From the NCBI RefSeq assembly GCF_039536245.1, contig NZ_BAAAYN010000011.1, positions 1 through 64,000 of the forward strand: a DNA stretch of 64,000 nt, given 5' to 3'. How positions within the stretch are numbered: position 1 is the first letter of the stretch; every line of letters starts with the position of its first letter. A model generated the notes under the pieces. The model searched no databases. It was not told where the DNA came from and saw only the letters and a program-made list of their open reading frames with translations. This document shows, piece after piece, positions 25,729 through 35,321 of the stretch. A program made the translations under genes and the position numbers. Source of the DNA: Cryptosporangium minutisporangium. GTDB lineage: Bacteria > Actinomycetota > Actinomycetes > Mycobacteriales > Cryptosporangiaceae.

Positions 25729-25783
25729 GGTGACGGACTCCCGGCAACGTCGTCGTTAGCATGGGGCGCCCTCTTGATATCAC

Positions 25784-25799
25784 AATCATTGCAAGGATT
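25784..25799. promoter_or_regulatory. Shared operator, site 4 (divergent promoter)
   Basis: AATCATTGCAAGGATT is the reverse complement of site 3. It lies in the 135-bp gap between the divergent SMP-30-like operon (-) and reductase operon (+), again preceded by CTTGATATCAC. It is placed to control both directions. Confidence 0.8.
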
Positions 25800-25863
25800 C
25801 ATTAGATAGGCTCAGGCCGATCCCGGCCCCCGGGAGGCAGACCCAGAAGGGACCCGCTCACCG

Positions 25864-26847
25864 ATGTTCTCGGCGTTACTCATCACCAAGGACCAGACCG
25901 AGCAGTCCGTCAGCGTCACCGAGCTGGCCGAGGACGCGCTCCCGGCCGGCAACGTCGGGGTCGCCGTCGAGTACTCGACGCTCAACTACAAGGACGCGCT
26001 GGCCATCACCGGGCGCTCCCCGATCGTGCGCTCGTTCCCGATGGTGCCCGGCATCGACCTGGCCGGGGTCGTCACCGACAGCTCCCACTCCGCGTGGAAA
26101 CCGGGTGACCGCGTCGTCCTCAACGGCTGGGGCGTCGGGGAACGGCACTGGGGCGGCCTGGCCCAGCGTGCCCGCCTCGACGGGGACTGGCTGATCCCGC
26201 TGCCCGCCGAGCTCACGACCCGGCAGGCGATGGCGCTGGGCACTGCGGGCTACACCGCGAGCCTGTGCGTGGAGGCGCTGCTCGCCTCCGGCGTGCGGCC
26301 GGACCAGGGCGAAGTACTGGTCACCGGAGCGACCGGCGGGGTGGGCAGCGTGGCGGTCGCCCTCCTGGCCCGAGCCGGCTACACCGTCGCCGCGTCCACC
26401 GGCACGACCGCCGAGGCGGAGTACCTCCAAGGGCTGGGGGCCACGTCCGTGCTCGACCGCGCGGAGCTGTCCGGCCCGGGCAAGCCGCTGCAGAAGGAGC
26501 GGTGGGCCGGCGTCGTCGACTCGGTCGGCAGCCACACGCTCGTCAACGCCTGCGCGCAGACCCGGTACGGCGGCGCGGTCGCTGCCTGCGGCCTGGCCCA
26601 GGGGATGGATCTTCCGGCCACGGTGGCGCCGTTCATCCTGCGGGGCGTGTCCCTGCTCGGCGTCGACAGCGTGATGGCACCGCTCGACCGTCGGCGCGCG
26701 GCCTGGGACCGGCTCTCCCGGGACCTGGACCCGGCCGCGATCGAGGTGATCGCCTCCGAGATCCCGCTCTCCGACGCGATCGCCACCGCCGGTTCCCTGC
26801 TGGACGGCGCGATCCGTGGCCGCGTCGTCGTCGACGTCAACCGCTGA
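25864..26847 (+). CDS. AcuI/YhdH-type NADPH acryloyl-CoA reductase family protein
   Basis: A 327-residue medium-chain dehydrogenase/reductase without zinc. Family marks are [22 protein letters not shown] at residues 40-60, PGIDLAGVV, the NADPH loop [12 protein letters not shown] and [14 protein letters not shown], as in AcuI/YhdH. Known members reduce acryloyl-CoA to propionyl-CoA; here it may reduce another short or branched enoyl-CoA. It begins an operon with a double-hotdog dehydratase and a ligase, opposite the SMP-30-like operon and sharing its operator. Confidence 0.9.
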   Translation: MFSALLITKDQTEQSVSVTELAEDALPAGNVGVAVEYSTLNYKDALAITGRSPIVRSFPMVPGIDLAGVVTDSSHSAWKPGDRVVLNGWGVGERHWGGLAQRARLDGDWLIPLPAELTTRQAMALGTAGYTASLCVEALLASGVRPDQGEVLVTGATGGVGSVAVALLARAGYTVAASTGTTAEAEYLQGLGATSVLDRAELSGPGKPLQKERWAGVVDSVGSHTLVNACAQTRYGGAVAACGLAQGMDLPATVAPFILRGVSLLGVDSVMAPLDRRRAAWDRLSRDLDPAAIEVIASEIPLSDAIATAGSLLDGAIRGRVVVDVNR

Positions 26848-26857
26848 GGAGTTCTAC

Positions 26858-28039
26858 ATGAGTGAGAAGGCACCGGAGCTGGATCTCACCGACGTCGACC
26901 ACCGGGTCGGCCAGCCGGTCGGGGGCGGCCAGCTGTGGGATCCCTGCAGCTCGTCGGATGTCCGGCGCTGGGTGATGGCGATGGACTATCCCAACCCGAT
27001 CCACTGGGACCAGGAGTTCGCCCGGGAGTCGAAGTTCGGCGGCCTGATCGCACCGCAGTCGATCGCGGTCGCGCTGGACTACGGGCACGGCGCCCAGCCC
27101 GCCTGCGTCGGCTACATCCCCGGTAGCCACCTGATCTTCGGCGGCGAGGAGTGGTGGTTCTACGGCTGCCCGGTCCGCCCGGGCGACCAGCTGTTCCAGC
27201 AGCGCCGGTTCCACGACTACAAGGTCGTGGACACCAAGTTCGCCGGGCCGACGATGTTCTCCCGCGGCGACACCACCCACACCAACCAGCACGGGACGCT
27301 CGTCGCGAAGGAGCGCTCCACGGCGATCCGCTACCTCGCCGCCGAGGCCGAGAAGCGCGGGCTCTACGACGCCCAGTTCGGCACCGTGCGGACCTGGACG
27401 GGCACCGAGCTGAACGAGATCGAGAAGGTGCGCCATGAGTGGCTCCTCTCGAACCGCGACGGGGTCTCCCCCCACTTCGACGAGGTGAACGTCGGCGACC
27501 GGCTGCCCCGGCGGGTGATCGGCCCGCACAGCATCGCCAGCTTCACGACCGAGTACCGCGCGTTCCTGTTCAACATCTGGGGCACCTTCCACTGGGTCAC
27601 CCCGGCCGGCGTCGAGGACCCCTGGGTCTACCAGGACCCGGGCTGGGTGGAGGGTTTCGCGTTCGACGAGGAGGGCGCGAAGATCGACCCGCGCAAGCGC
27701 GACGGCTTGTACGTCGGCCCCTCGCGCGGCCACATCGACAGCGAGAAGGCCAGCGAGGTCGGGATGACGCGCGCCTACGGCTACGGCGCGACGATGGGCG
27801 CCTGGTGCACCGACTACCTCTCCTACTGGGCCGGGCACGAGGGCATGGTGCGCCACTCGAAGGCCAACTTCCGCGGCCCGGCTTACGAGGGTGACGTCAC
27901 GTACTTCGACGCCGAGGTCGTCGGCAAGGAAGCCGAGTCGTCGTGGGGCGTGCCGCTCGTCCAGGTGAAGCTGCGCCTGACGAACCAGGACGGCACGGTG
28001 CTGGTGGACTGCACGGCCGAGGTCGAGGTGCCGCGATGA
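26858..28039 (+). CDS. Double-hotdog MaoC-like dehydratase (FAS1_DH type)
   Basis: A 393-residue protein with two hotdog modules. The N-terminal one carries MDYPNPIHWDQEFARE, matching the DxNPxH active-site pattern of (R)-specific hydratases. The C-terminal module has the AYGYGATMGAWCTDYLSYWAG helix region. It would hydrate an enoyl-CoA or dehydrate a hydroxyacyl-CoA. The ATG at 26858 has GAGGAG ten bases upstream; the open frame before it overlaps the reductase. Its stop overlaps the ligase start (GATGAG). A paralogue at 55915 lacks the active-site His. Confidence 0.88.
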   Translation: MSEKAPELDLTDVDHRVGQPVGGGQLWDPCSSSDVRRWVMAMDYPNPIHWDQEFARESKFGGLIAPQSIAVALDYGHGAQPACVGYIPGSHLIFGGEEWWFYGCPVRPGDQLFQQRRFHDYKVVDTKFAGPTMFSRGDTTHTNQHGTLVAKERSTAIRYLAAEAEKRGLYDAQFGTVRTWTGTELNEIEKVRHEWLLSNRDGVSPHFDEVNVGDRLPRRVIGPHSIASFTTEYRAFLFNIWGTFHWVTPAGVEDPWVYQDPGWVEGFAFDEEGAKIDPRKRDGLYVGPSRGHIDSEKASEVGMTRAYGYGATMGAWCTDYLSYWAGHEGMVRHSKANFRGPAYEGDVTYFDAEVVGKEAESSWGVPLVQVKLRLTNQDGTVLVDCTAEVEVPR

Positions 28040-29709
28040 GTCTCTCCATGACCTCCGGGCCGCCGCTGGCCGACGAGCCGGGGCTCGGCACGCTGACGCT
28101 CCCCGGTCTGCTGCGCGAGACGACCGCCCGCTACGCCGACCGCGAGGCGCTGGTGCTGCGCGAGGCGGACGGCGAGATCCGCTGGACCTACGCGGAGCTG
28201 TGGGACCGGGCGGTCTCGGTGGCCCGCGCGGTGCGCGCGTCCGGCCTGGGCAAGGACAGCCGGGTCGGCGTCCTGATGACCAACCGGCCGGAGTGGGTCG
28301 CAGCGGTGTTCGGCATCTCGCTGGCCGGCGGCGTCGCGGTGCCGCTGAGCACGTTCTCGACGCCGTCGGAGCTCGACTACCTGCTCCGGACGTCGGGCAT
28401 CTCCTGGCTCTTGTTCGAGCGCGAGGCACCACGCAAGGACTTCCTCGACGCGCTGACCACGCTCGAACCGGCGATCACCACCGCCGCACCGGGGGCGCTG
28501 CGCTCAACGACGTACCCGTTCCTCCGCGGCCTGGCGGTGCTCGGCTCCGGCGCGGGCGGGGCCGTCGAGTCCTGGGACGAGTTCCTGGAGCGGGGCACTT
28601 CCGAGCCAGTGGAGCTCGTGGAGGCGACCGCCGCCACGACCAACCCGAGCGACGCCGCGCTGCTGCTGTTCTCGTCCGGCTCCACCAGCAAGCCCAAGGG
28701 CATTCTCAGTGCCCATCGGGCGGCGTCGATCCAGTGCTGGCGGTTCGCCCGGCTGTTCGGAGTGCGGCCCGAGGATTACGTACGGTGCTGGCCGGCCAAC
28801 GGGTTGTTCTGGTCGGGCAACTTCGCGATGGCGCTCGGCGCGACGCTCTGCACCGGCGGCGCGCTGGTCCTGCAGCGCGGCTTCGATCCCGCCGAAGCCC
28901 TCGACCTCATGCAGGCCGAGCGGGTGACGATGCCGTTGGCCTGGCCGCACCAGTGGCCCCAGCTCGAAGCGGCACCGAACTGGTCCGAGGTGGACCTGAG
29001 CAGCATGCGGTTCGTCGACGGGAAGTTCGCGCTGGCGAAGCACCCCACGGTGTCGAGCAACTGGTTCGAGCCCGGCCACGCCTACGGCAACACCGAGACG
29101 TTCACGCTCACCACCTGCTTCCCGGCCAACACTCCGGAGGAGGTGGGCGCCGGAAGCAGCGGAGAGCCGCTGCCGGGCGTCACGGTGAAGATCGTCGACC
29201 CGCTGACCGGCGCGGTGGTACCCCGCGGCGAACACGGGGAGATCTGCGTCAAGGGCCCGACGTTGATGCTCGGCTACGTCGGCACGCCGCTCGACGAGAC
29301 GCTCGACGCCGAGGGGTACTTCCGGACCGGCGACGGCGGCCGGCTGGACGACCGTGGCCGGCTGTTCTGGGAGGGACGGCTCACCGACATCATCAAGACC
29401 GGCGGGGCGAACGTCTCGCCGCTGGAGGTGAACGAGGTCCTCGCGCGGCACCCGGGCGTCAAGGTCGCGTACACGGTCGGCGTCCCGCACGACACGCTCG
29501 GCGAGGTGGTCGTCGCCTGCGTGGTGCTGCACGAGGGCGCGGCGGAGGACGCCGATGGCCTCATCGCCTACCTGCGGGAAGAGCTGGCGAGCTACAAGGT
29601 GCCGCGGCACGTGCTGTACTTCCGCGAGGACGAGATCGCGCTCACCGGCAGCGCGAAGATCAAGTCCGGGGATCTGCGCGAGCTGGCCGCCAAACGCCTG
29701 AACGCCTAG
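28036..29709 (+). CDS. Acyl-CoA synthetase (AMP-forming)
   Basis: A 557-residue ANL ligase with P-loop LLFSSGSTSKPKGILSAH, YGNTE, GDGGRLDDRGRLFWEGRLTD at the hinge and GGANVSPLEVNEVL. The C-terminal catalytic lysine is probably in GSAKIKSGDLRE. The ATG at 28036 overlaps the dehydratase stop. It activates the acid whose thioester is processed by the two upstream genes. No gene follows within the operon; the next DNA is the decay zone at 29759. Confidence 0.92.
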   Translation: MSLSMTSGPPLADEPGLGTLTLPGLLRETTARYADREALVLREADGEIRWTYAELWDRAVSVARAVRASGLGKDSRVGVLMTNRPEWVAAVFGISLAGGVAVPLSTFSTPSELDYLLRTSGISWLLFEREAPRKDFLDALTTLEPAITTAAPGALRSTTYPFLRGLAVLGSGAGGAVESWDEFLERGTSEPVELVEATAATTNPSDAALLLFSSGSTSKPKGILSAHRAASIQCWRFARLFGVRPEDYVRCWPANGLFWSGNFAMALGATLCTGGALVLQRGFDPAEALDLMQAERVTMPLAWPHQWPQLEAAPNWSEVDLSSMRFVDGKFALAKHPTVSSNWFEPGHAYGNTETFTLTTCFPANTPEEVGAGSSGEPLPGVTVKIVDPLTGAVVPRGEHGEICVKGPTLMLGYVGTPLDETLDAEGYFRTGDGGRLDDRGRLFWEGRLTDIIKTGGANVSPLEVNEVLARHPGVKVAYTVGVPHDTLGEVVVACVVLHEGAAEDADGLIAYLREELASYKVPRHVLYFREDEIALTGSAKIKSGDLRELAAKRLNA

Positions 29710-29758
29710 CGCCTGAACCCCTAGCGGTCGACGACGGAACGATGTGGCGTCGGGCTCG

Positions 29759-30100
29759 CTATGACGAGCCTTCCGCCACCTCGTTCGGCGACCCGAGCGT
29801 GCTCAGCAGCGCATGGGTGTCCTGTGGGAACACGCGGATCTCGCTGATCAGCCCGTCGGTGAAGCCGAACAGCTCGACGACGTCCACGGTCGCCACCCGG
29901 CCGGACTGCTTCGCGGTCCAAGTCTGGGTGGTCACCTGGACGACGGTGCCGCCGCACCCGTGGATCCGGGGCTCGTCGATCGTCCGGTCCCAGTGCTCGG
30001 CGAAGAGCGAGCCCATCCGGCGGACACCGTCCAGACCGGAGTGCTCACCGCCGTGCGGTAACGAGGCCGGTTGCTGGATCCGGATCTCCGGGATCTTCGG
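29759..30100 (-). pseudogene. NTF2/SnoaL-like protein, 5'-truncated remnant
   Basis: About 114 residues in frame, from IPEIRIQQPASLPHGGEHSGLDGVRR to the stop at 29759. They match the C-terminal two thirds of SnoaL-like NTF2-fold proteins (GRVATVDVVELFGFTDGLISEIRVFP). The expected N-terminal helices are absent. Similarity ends where an aldehyde dehydrogenase fragment begins on the opposite strand. No start codon in a sensible place restores a full gene, so this is a remnant at a deletion junction. Confidence 0.75.
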
Positions 30101-30385
30101 GCCGGTGGCCTGCGTCCTGCCGTTCGACTCGTTGGACGAGGTCGCGGCACGGTCGAACGACAGCCCGTACGGACTCTCCGGCGGGATCTGGACTGCGACC
30201 TCGGCACCGCCCACCGGCTGGCCGGGATGCTGCAGGTCGGCACGGTGTGGGTGAACACGATGCTGCTGTTCGACCCGGCGGTCCCGTTCGGCGGCTACAA
30301 GGCCAGCGGGTGGGGACGCGAGATGGGCGGGCCAGGCGTCGAGGAGTACCGGAACGTCAAGTCCGTCTGGGTCGATCTCGCCTGA
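30090..30385 (+). pseudogene. Aldehyde dehydrogenase C-terminal fragment with frameshift
   Basis: FGPVACVLPFDSLDEVAARSNDSPYGLSGGIWT is read in one frame and DLGTAHRLAGMLQVGTVWVNTMLLFDPAVPFGGYKASGWGRE in another (shown only as landmarks, 30100-30200 and 30205-30385). Together they match the last 95 or so residues of an ALDH. A base appears lost near 30200. The catalytic domain is missing. The fragment abuts the truncated SnoaL-like gene, so a recombination removed both 5' parts. Confidence 0.82.
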
Positions 30386-30445
30386 GTACCCACCTGCGGC
30401 AGCCAGCACCTGTCGCCTGTGGCTCACTGCCCTTACCCTGCGTGC

Positions 30446-32800
30446 ATGGTCGCGAGGAATGATGCGACCGCGGCAGCGGGTGGGGGCAACCGGTTCGAGT
30501 GGGACGTGGCGCTGTCGTTCGCCGGCGCGCAGCGTGCCTATGTAGAACGGGTAGCGGCTGCGTTGCGCGCGGCGGGAGTGCGGTGTTTTTACGATGTCGA
30601 CGAGCAAGTCGCGCTCTGGGGTGAACACCTGGCCGAGGTGCTTCCGGCGATCTATGCCGAGCGAGCACGGGCCGTTGTGCTCTTCATCTCGGCGGAGTAC
30701 GCGGCGAGGCAATGGACGCGCTTGGAGCGTCGCTCCGCGCTCGTTCGCGCGGCCCGGGAGCAATCGGAGTACGTGCTGCCGGCGCGTTTCGACGACACCC
30801 AGCTACCCGGAATACTGTCCGACTTGGTGACGGTCGACCTCCGCAGTCGCTCTCCGGAGGAGTTCGCCGACCTGGTCGTGGACAAGCTCTCCAAGCTGGG
30901 GCTTGGGAGCGCGGTCCCTCCCAAGCGCGCACGGTCGGTCGCGGTCGTTCGGGGCCTGCCGCCGCGGAACCGATTGCACACCGGACGCGAAGCAGTCTTG
31001 GAGAGGGTCGGCGGTGCGCTGGAGACCGGGCCAGTCGCCGTGGTCGCTGTCCAAGGCATGGGTGGGGTCGGAAAGACTCAGATCGCGTTGGAGTACGCCC
31101 ACCGGGGGGTGGCTTCCGCCAAGTACGGCTTTGTCGGCTGGATTCGCTCTGAATCCCAGCTGACGCTGGTCGAGGACCTGGCCGGGCTCGCGCCCGCGCT
31201 GGGCGTGCCGGTGACGGCGGACCTGGACGAGACGGTCGCTGCGGTCCGCGCAGCGCTCGGGGCCCAGGATGCGTGGCTGATGGTGTTCGACAACGCTCCG
31301 GACGCCGTCGCGCTCCGACGATGGCTGCCGGACGGACCCGGCCATGTACTGATCACCTCCCGTGACCGGGGTTGGCGTCGCGTCGCAGAGCCGATTGAGG
31401 TAGAGCCATTCACCCGAGGAGAGTCGATCGCCTATCTGCAAGCGGCGACCGGCAACTCGGCCACCGGCACTACCGTGGACGCGCTCGCCGACGAGCTCGG
31501 CGACCTGCCGTTAGCGCTCGCGCAGGCAGCGGCCTACATGGACCGTCACCGACTGTCGATCGGGGGCTACTTCGCGCTCTATCGATGGCAGGCGGAGGCT
31601 GGTCGGTGGCTCGCGGAGCCGCTGGAGGACTATCCGGCCGGCGTTGCGACAACGTGGCTGATCCAGCACACCGCCCTCGCTGCCGCGGATCCGGCGGCGT
31701 TACAGCTTTTGCGGCTGTGCGCGTTCCTCGATCCTGACGAGATCGACCTTGGCCTTCTGCTCTCCCGCCGGGAACAGTTGGCCGGAGATCTTACCTCGGC
31801 GCTGGCGGACGCAGCCGGAGATCCGGCGAGCATCGAGGCCGTGATCGGTGCGCTGACGAAGACCGGGTTAGTGACTCGGCTGGACGACACGCGGCTTCGC
31901 TTGCACCGGCTGATCGCCCTGGTCACCCGACACCAACTCGCCGCAGACCGGGCTGAGGCGGCATGGGCCTCGCACGCTGCTCGGCTGATTCACGTGCTCT
32001 TCCCCGATCAGCCCTGGGACCACCCCCATTGGCACACCGTCGCCCGGCTCGCCGCGCACGCCACCGCGGCAGCCGCGCACGCAGCGCGAACGGCGACAGC
32101 CGCAGGCCAGGCACCGCCGGACGAGGCCGGCGCGGTGTTGAGTCTTCTCGGCGCCTACCTCGGGGAACGCGCGGACTATTCCACGGCGTCGGCTGTGCTC
32201 AGCCGGGCGTTCGCGCTGACCGAAGCCACCCATGGGCCCGAGCATCCGGAAGTTGCCCGCACTCTCGGCAACCTCGCTCTCGTCCAGAAGGCACTCGGTG
32301 AGCACGAGGCAGCTCGCGCCAGTCTGGAGCGGGTGCTCGCGATCTTCGAAGCCGTGGACGGGTCGGACCATCCTCGAGTCGCTCGCACGCTGAACAACCT
32401 GGGCAATGTCCAACGCGAGCTGGGCGATCTCGATGCCGCCCTCACCAACCTCCAACGCGCCCTCGCCATCGAGGAGAACGCCTACGGACCCGACCACCCC
32501 GAAGTCGCACGCACCCTCGGCAACATCGGCAACGTCCAACGCGACCTCGGCCAGCTCGATGCCGCCCTCACCAACCTCCAAAGCGCCCTCACGATCCAGG
32601 AAACGGTTTACGGGCACGACCACCCCGACGTCGCCCGGGCCCTGGCTAATCTCGGCTGCGTCCAGCAGGCTCGCGGCGATCTCGACGCCGCCCACAGCAG
32701 TTTCGAGCAGGCCCTCTCGATCTTCGTGTCGGCCCTCGGCGCGGGACATCCCGACGCATCCTGGGTCCAGCGCCTCTTTGACGGTTTGGCGGACCCCTGA
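30446..32800 (+). CDS. TIR-NTPase-TPR protein (bacterial NLR-like, STAND)
   Basis: A 784-residue protein. Residues about 17-150 form a TIR domain (WDVALSFAGAQ, FYDVDEQVALWGEHL, VVLFISAEYAARQW) with Glu94 in QWTRLERR at the NADase position. Residues 175-560 form an NB-ARC-like STAND NTPase: Walker A GMGGVGKT (204-211), Walker B WLMVFDN, LITSRDR, GDLPLALAQ. The C-terminus has at least four 42-residue kinesin-light-chain-type TPRs (HPEVARTLGN). Such proteins sense phage or stress ligands and activate NAD+ cleavage; a defence role is inference. TACCCT seven bases before ATG 30446 suggests a leaderless transcript. Three TTA codons, rare here, and its place in a pseudogene zone suggest acquisition. 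Confidence 0.9.
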   Translation: MVARNDATAAAGGGNRFEWDVALSFAGAQRAYVERVAAALRAAGVRCFYDVDEQVALWGEHLAEVLPAIYAERARAVVLFISAEYAARQWTRLERRSALVRAAREQSEYVLPARFDDTQLPGILSDLVTVDLRSRSPEEFADLVVDKLSKLGLGSAVPPKRARSVAVVRGLPPRNRLHTGREAVLERVGGALETGPVAVVAVQGMGGVGKTQIALEYAHRGVASAKYGFVGWIRSESQLTLVEDLAGLAPALGVPVTADLDETVAAVRAALGAQDAWLMVFDNAPDAVALRRWLPDGPGHVLITSRDRGWRRVAEPIEVEPFTRGESIAYLQAATGNSATGTTVDALADELGDLPLALAQAAAYMDRHRLSIGGYFALYRWQAEAGRWLAEPLEDYPAGVATTWLIQHTALAAADPAALQLLRLCAFLDPDEIDLGLLLSRREQLAGDLTSALADAAGDPASIEAVIGALTKTGLVTRLDDTRLRLHRLIALVTRHQLAADRAEAAWASHAARLIHVLFPDQPWDHPHWHTVARLAAHATAAAAHAARTATAAGQAPPDEAGAVLSLLGAYLGERADYSTASAVLSRAFALTEATHGPEHPEVARTLGNLALVQKALGEHEAARASLERVLAIFEAVDGSDHPRVARTLNNLGNVQRELGDLDAALTNLQRALAIEENAYGPDHPEVARTLGNIGNVQRDLGQLDAALTNLQSALTIQETVYGHDHPDVARALANLGCVQQARGDLDAAHSSFEQALSIFVSALGAGHPDASWVQRLFDGLADP

Positions 32801-32808
32801 TCGCCTGG

Positions 32809-33545
32809 TCAGCTCTCGGACTCACAGCGCGGGGCAGCGGCGATCTTCGCGTCGAGTAGCGCGGGGATGTCGGAATCGGGGGTTCCCAGCTCGCGGAGGA
32901 TCTCCACGGTGTGCTCGCCGACGCCGGGCAGCAGCAGGCGCGGCCCGGCACCGGCGTCCGGTCCGTACCGCACCAGCGGGCCGACCTGCTCGAAGTGGCC
33001 CCAGTCCGGCGTGGCGTAGCTGATCGCCCGGCCGAGCTGACGGTTGACCGGGTCGTCGAGGACACCGCGCCGGAATCCGTCGCGGTCCAGCGGCGCGACC
33101 GGCTCGGCGACTGCGCCGAGAGTTCGCAGGCGCTCCACCCAGGTGTCGGCCGATGCAGTCGCGAACGCCGCAGCGGGCACCGCCTCCGCCCGCCGAGCCT
33201 CGTCACCGCCGTGGCCCCGCCCAGCGTCCGCGTGGCCATCGTCGCGGCGCGCGTCCGCGTCACGGCCGTCGGTCCGCCTCGCGCCGGCGCGTAGCGGCAC
33301 GTAGGACGTGGGGAGTCCGTCTACCTCGGGCAGCGAGGCGAGCCGCCCCCACGACTCCCGGTCCGGGATGACCAGCGCGAACCAGGCCCCGTCACCGCCT
33401 CGGTAGAGCCGGTAGCCCGGCCCGTACCCGGTCTGCTCGGCGTCGAGCTCCGGGCCGCGTACCAGCCGATCGTCCCGGTGGAACACTCCACTGTGCAGCA
33501 GGCAACCGGCGCCCAGCAGGCTCGTCACCCACGTATCTCCCGAGG
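32809..33545 (-). pseudogene. CaiB-type CoA-transferase, 5'-truncated
   Basis: From about 33545 the frame reads DTWVTSLLGAGCLLHSG, HRDDRLVRGPELDAEQTGYGPGYRLYRGGDG and WVERLRTLGAVAEPVAPLD to the stop. This matches the C-terminal half of family III CoA-transferases. The N-terminal half with CoA-binding and catalytic Asp is absent, and upstream the sequence becomes a DUF35 fragment on the other strand. A low-complexity Arg/Asp/Gly-rich stretch interrupts the middle. A short transcript could still be made, but activity is not expected. Confidence 0.78.
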
Positions 33546-33634
33546 CGGTGACGATCGGGGCGATCGTCGAGATCGGCTTCGAGCCCGGCCCCGGCGGGGT
33601 CAGCATCCCCAGCTTCCTGGTCGTAGCTCCGTGA
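33535..33634 (+). pseudogene. DUF35 (OB-fold acyl-CoA-associated) C-terminal fragment
   Basis: About 30 residues end in VTIGAIVEIGFEPGPGGVSIPSFLVVAP. The stop overlaps the GTG of the following thiolase gene. The pattern matches the OB-fold tail of DUF35 proteins, which are normally encoded directly before Ltp2-type thiolases. The zinc ribbon and most of the gene are gone. The fragment is short, so the call rests partly on the conserved gene order. Confidence 0.6.
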
Positions 33635-34816
33635 GCCGGACCGACGTGCTCGAACGCCGAGCGGTGATCTCCGGCGTCGGCCAGTCCGCGATCGGCAGGC
33701 AGGTGGAGCGCTCCGGCCTCCAGCTCACGCTCGACGCCGTCCTCGCCGCGGTGGCGGACGCCGGGCTGACGATCGACGACATCGACGGGCTCGCGATGTT
33801 TCCCGGCGGCGGCGCGGCGAACGTGCCCGGTTACGCGAACGGCAATCTCTGCGAGGTCCAGGACGCGCTCGGGCTGGCGACCCGCTGGCGGCAGGGCGTC
33901 GTCGAGGGCATGGCGCTGCCGTTCTACGGGCCCGCGCTCGCGGTGGCCACCGGTCAGGCCCGGCACGTCGTCGTCTGGCGGACCGTGAAGGAAGGCAGCG
34001 CCGCCCGCAGCGGCGGCGGTCGCCCGGCCTACGGCTCCACCAAGCCCGTCGCGGAGGGGCCGCTGGCCTGGCTGTTGCCGGTGGGCATGCTCTCCCCGGT
34101 CTGCCAGGTGGGCCCCCTACGCGACCCGCTACCTGCACGAGTACGGCGTCCGCCGGGAGCAGCTCGCCTGGATCCCGGTGACCCAACGGGCGTCGGCCGC
34201 GCTCAACCCGGCCGCGGTGTACCGGTCACCGCTGAGCGTCGAGGACTACCTGGCGGCCCGGATGATCTCCTCGCCGATCTGCCTCTACGACTGCGAGGTC
34301 CCGGTCGACGGGGCGACCGCGATCGTGGTGTCGGCGGCCGAGACCGTCCCGGACCTGCGCGCTCCGGTGCGGATCGAGGCGATGGCCGGCGTCGTCGAGG
34401 ACCGTCCGTCCTGGGAGCAGTGGCGCGACCTGACGCGGGTCGGGCACGGCACCGCGGCGGCGATGTGGGCCCGCACCGATCTGCGCCCGGCCGACGTGGA
34501 CACCGCACAGCTCTACGACGGCTTCACGATCGAGGTCGTCTGGTGGTTGGAGGCGCTCGGCTTCTGCGGCACCGGCGAGGCCGGCGACTACGTCGACGGC
34601 GGAGAACGAATCGCGCTCGGCGGCGAGTTGCCGCTGAACACCTGGGGCGGGCAGCTGTCCGGCGGACGGCTGCACGCCGCGTTCGGCCACACCGTCGAGG
34701 CGGTGCGCCAGCTCCGCGGCGAGGCCGGGAACCGCCAGGTGGCGGGTGCCGAGGTCGCCGCGGTGACGAACGTCGGCGGGTACGAGGCCGGCGCGGCCCT
34801 GCTGACCCGCCGTTGA
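33631..34816 (+). pseudogene. Thiolase-like lipid-transfer protein (Ltp2 type), frameshifted
   Basis: The GTG at 33631 opens RRAVISGVGQSAIGRQ, then LTLDAVLAAVADAGLTIDDIDGLAMFPGG and EGSAARSGGGRPAYGS. The match continues after a shift near 34100-34120 in a second frame (PYATRYLHEYGVRREQ, QLYDGFTIEVVWWLEALGFCGTG, AFGHTVEAVRQLRGEAG) to the stop at 34816. Joined, it would be a full thiolase-fold protein of about 395 residues, like the aldolases/thiolases of sterol side-chain cleavage. A single indel, or a sequencing error, breaks it. Confidence 0.82.
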
Positions 34817-34834
34817 CCACAGGGAGGCACAACC

Positions 34835-35321
34835 GTGGAGCGTCCAGGACGAGTCGAGAACAAGGTCGCGATCGTGACCGGTGCGGGTCGACACCCGGGC
34901 CGGACATCGGCACCGGGAAGGCGACCGCGGTCGTCCTCGCCCGCGAGGGCGCGAGCGTCCTGCTCGTCGACCTGCACGCGGACCGGGCCGAGGAGACCAA
35001 GCGGATGATCACCGAGGAAGGCGGCGTCGCCGAGGTCTTCACGGCCGACGTGACGACGTCCAGCGGCTGCGAGTCGATGGTGCGCGCCGCGGTCGAGGCG
35101 TTCGGCACGCTCGACGTCCTGGTGAACAACGTCGGCCTGGCCTCGCTCGGCACGGTCGTCGGCACCACCGAAGAAGCCTGGGATCGGGCACTCGACCTCA
35201 ACCTGCGCAGCGCGTTCCTGGCGTCGAACTTCGCGGCGAAGGGCGGTTTGCTCGCGCTGACCGTCGACATGGCGTACTCGCACGGCCGGCAGGGCACCCG
35301 CGTCAACGCGGTCGCGCCGGC
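34835..35321 (+). pseudogene. SDR remnant with frameshift and internal deletion
   Basis: The GTG at 34835 (GGGAGG upstream) starts VENKVAIVTGAG. The frame changes near 34885 to DIGTGKATAVVLAREGASVLLVD, then LVNNVGLASLGT and LRSAFLASNFA run straight into AKGGLLALTVDMAYSHGRQG. About 35-40 residues holding the catalytic Ser and Tyr are missing. Similarity ends at RVNAVAP, where a CoA-transferase tail begins. Two lesions plus a fusion make a functional enzyme very unlikely. Confidence 0.82.

Noticed and set aside
30446-32800. Assignment of the TIR-TPR gene to an FxSxx-COOH RiPP system
   Set aside because: No radical SAM enzyme or short FxSxx precursor gene is nearby, and the central NB-ARC-like NTPase is complete.
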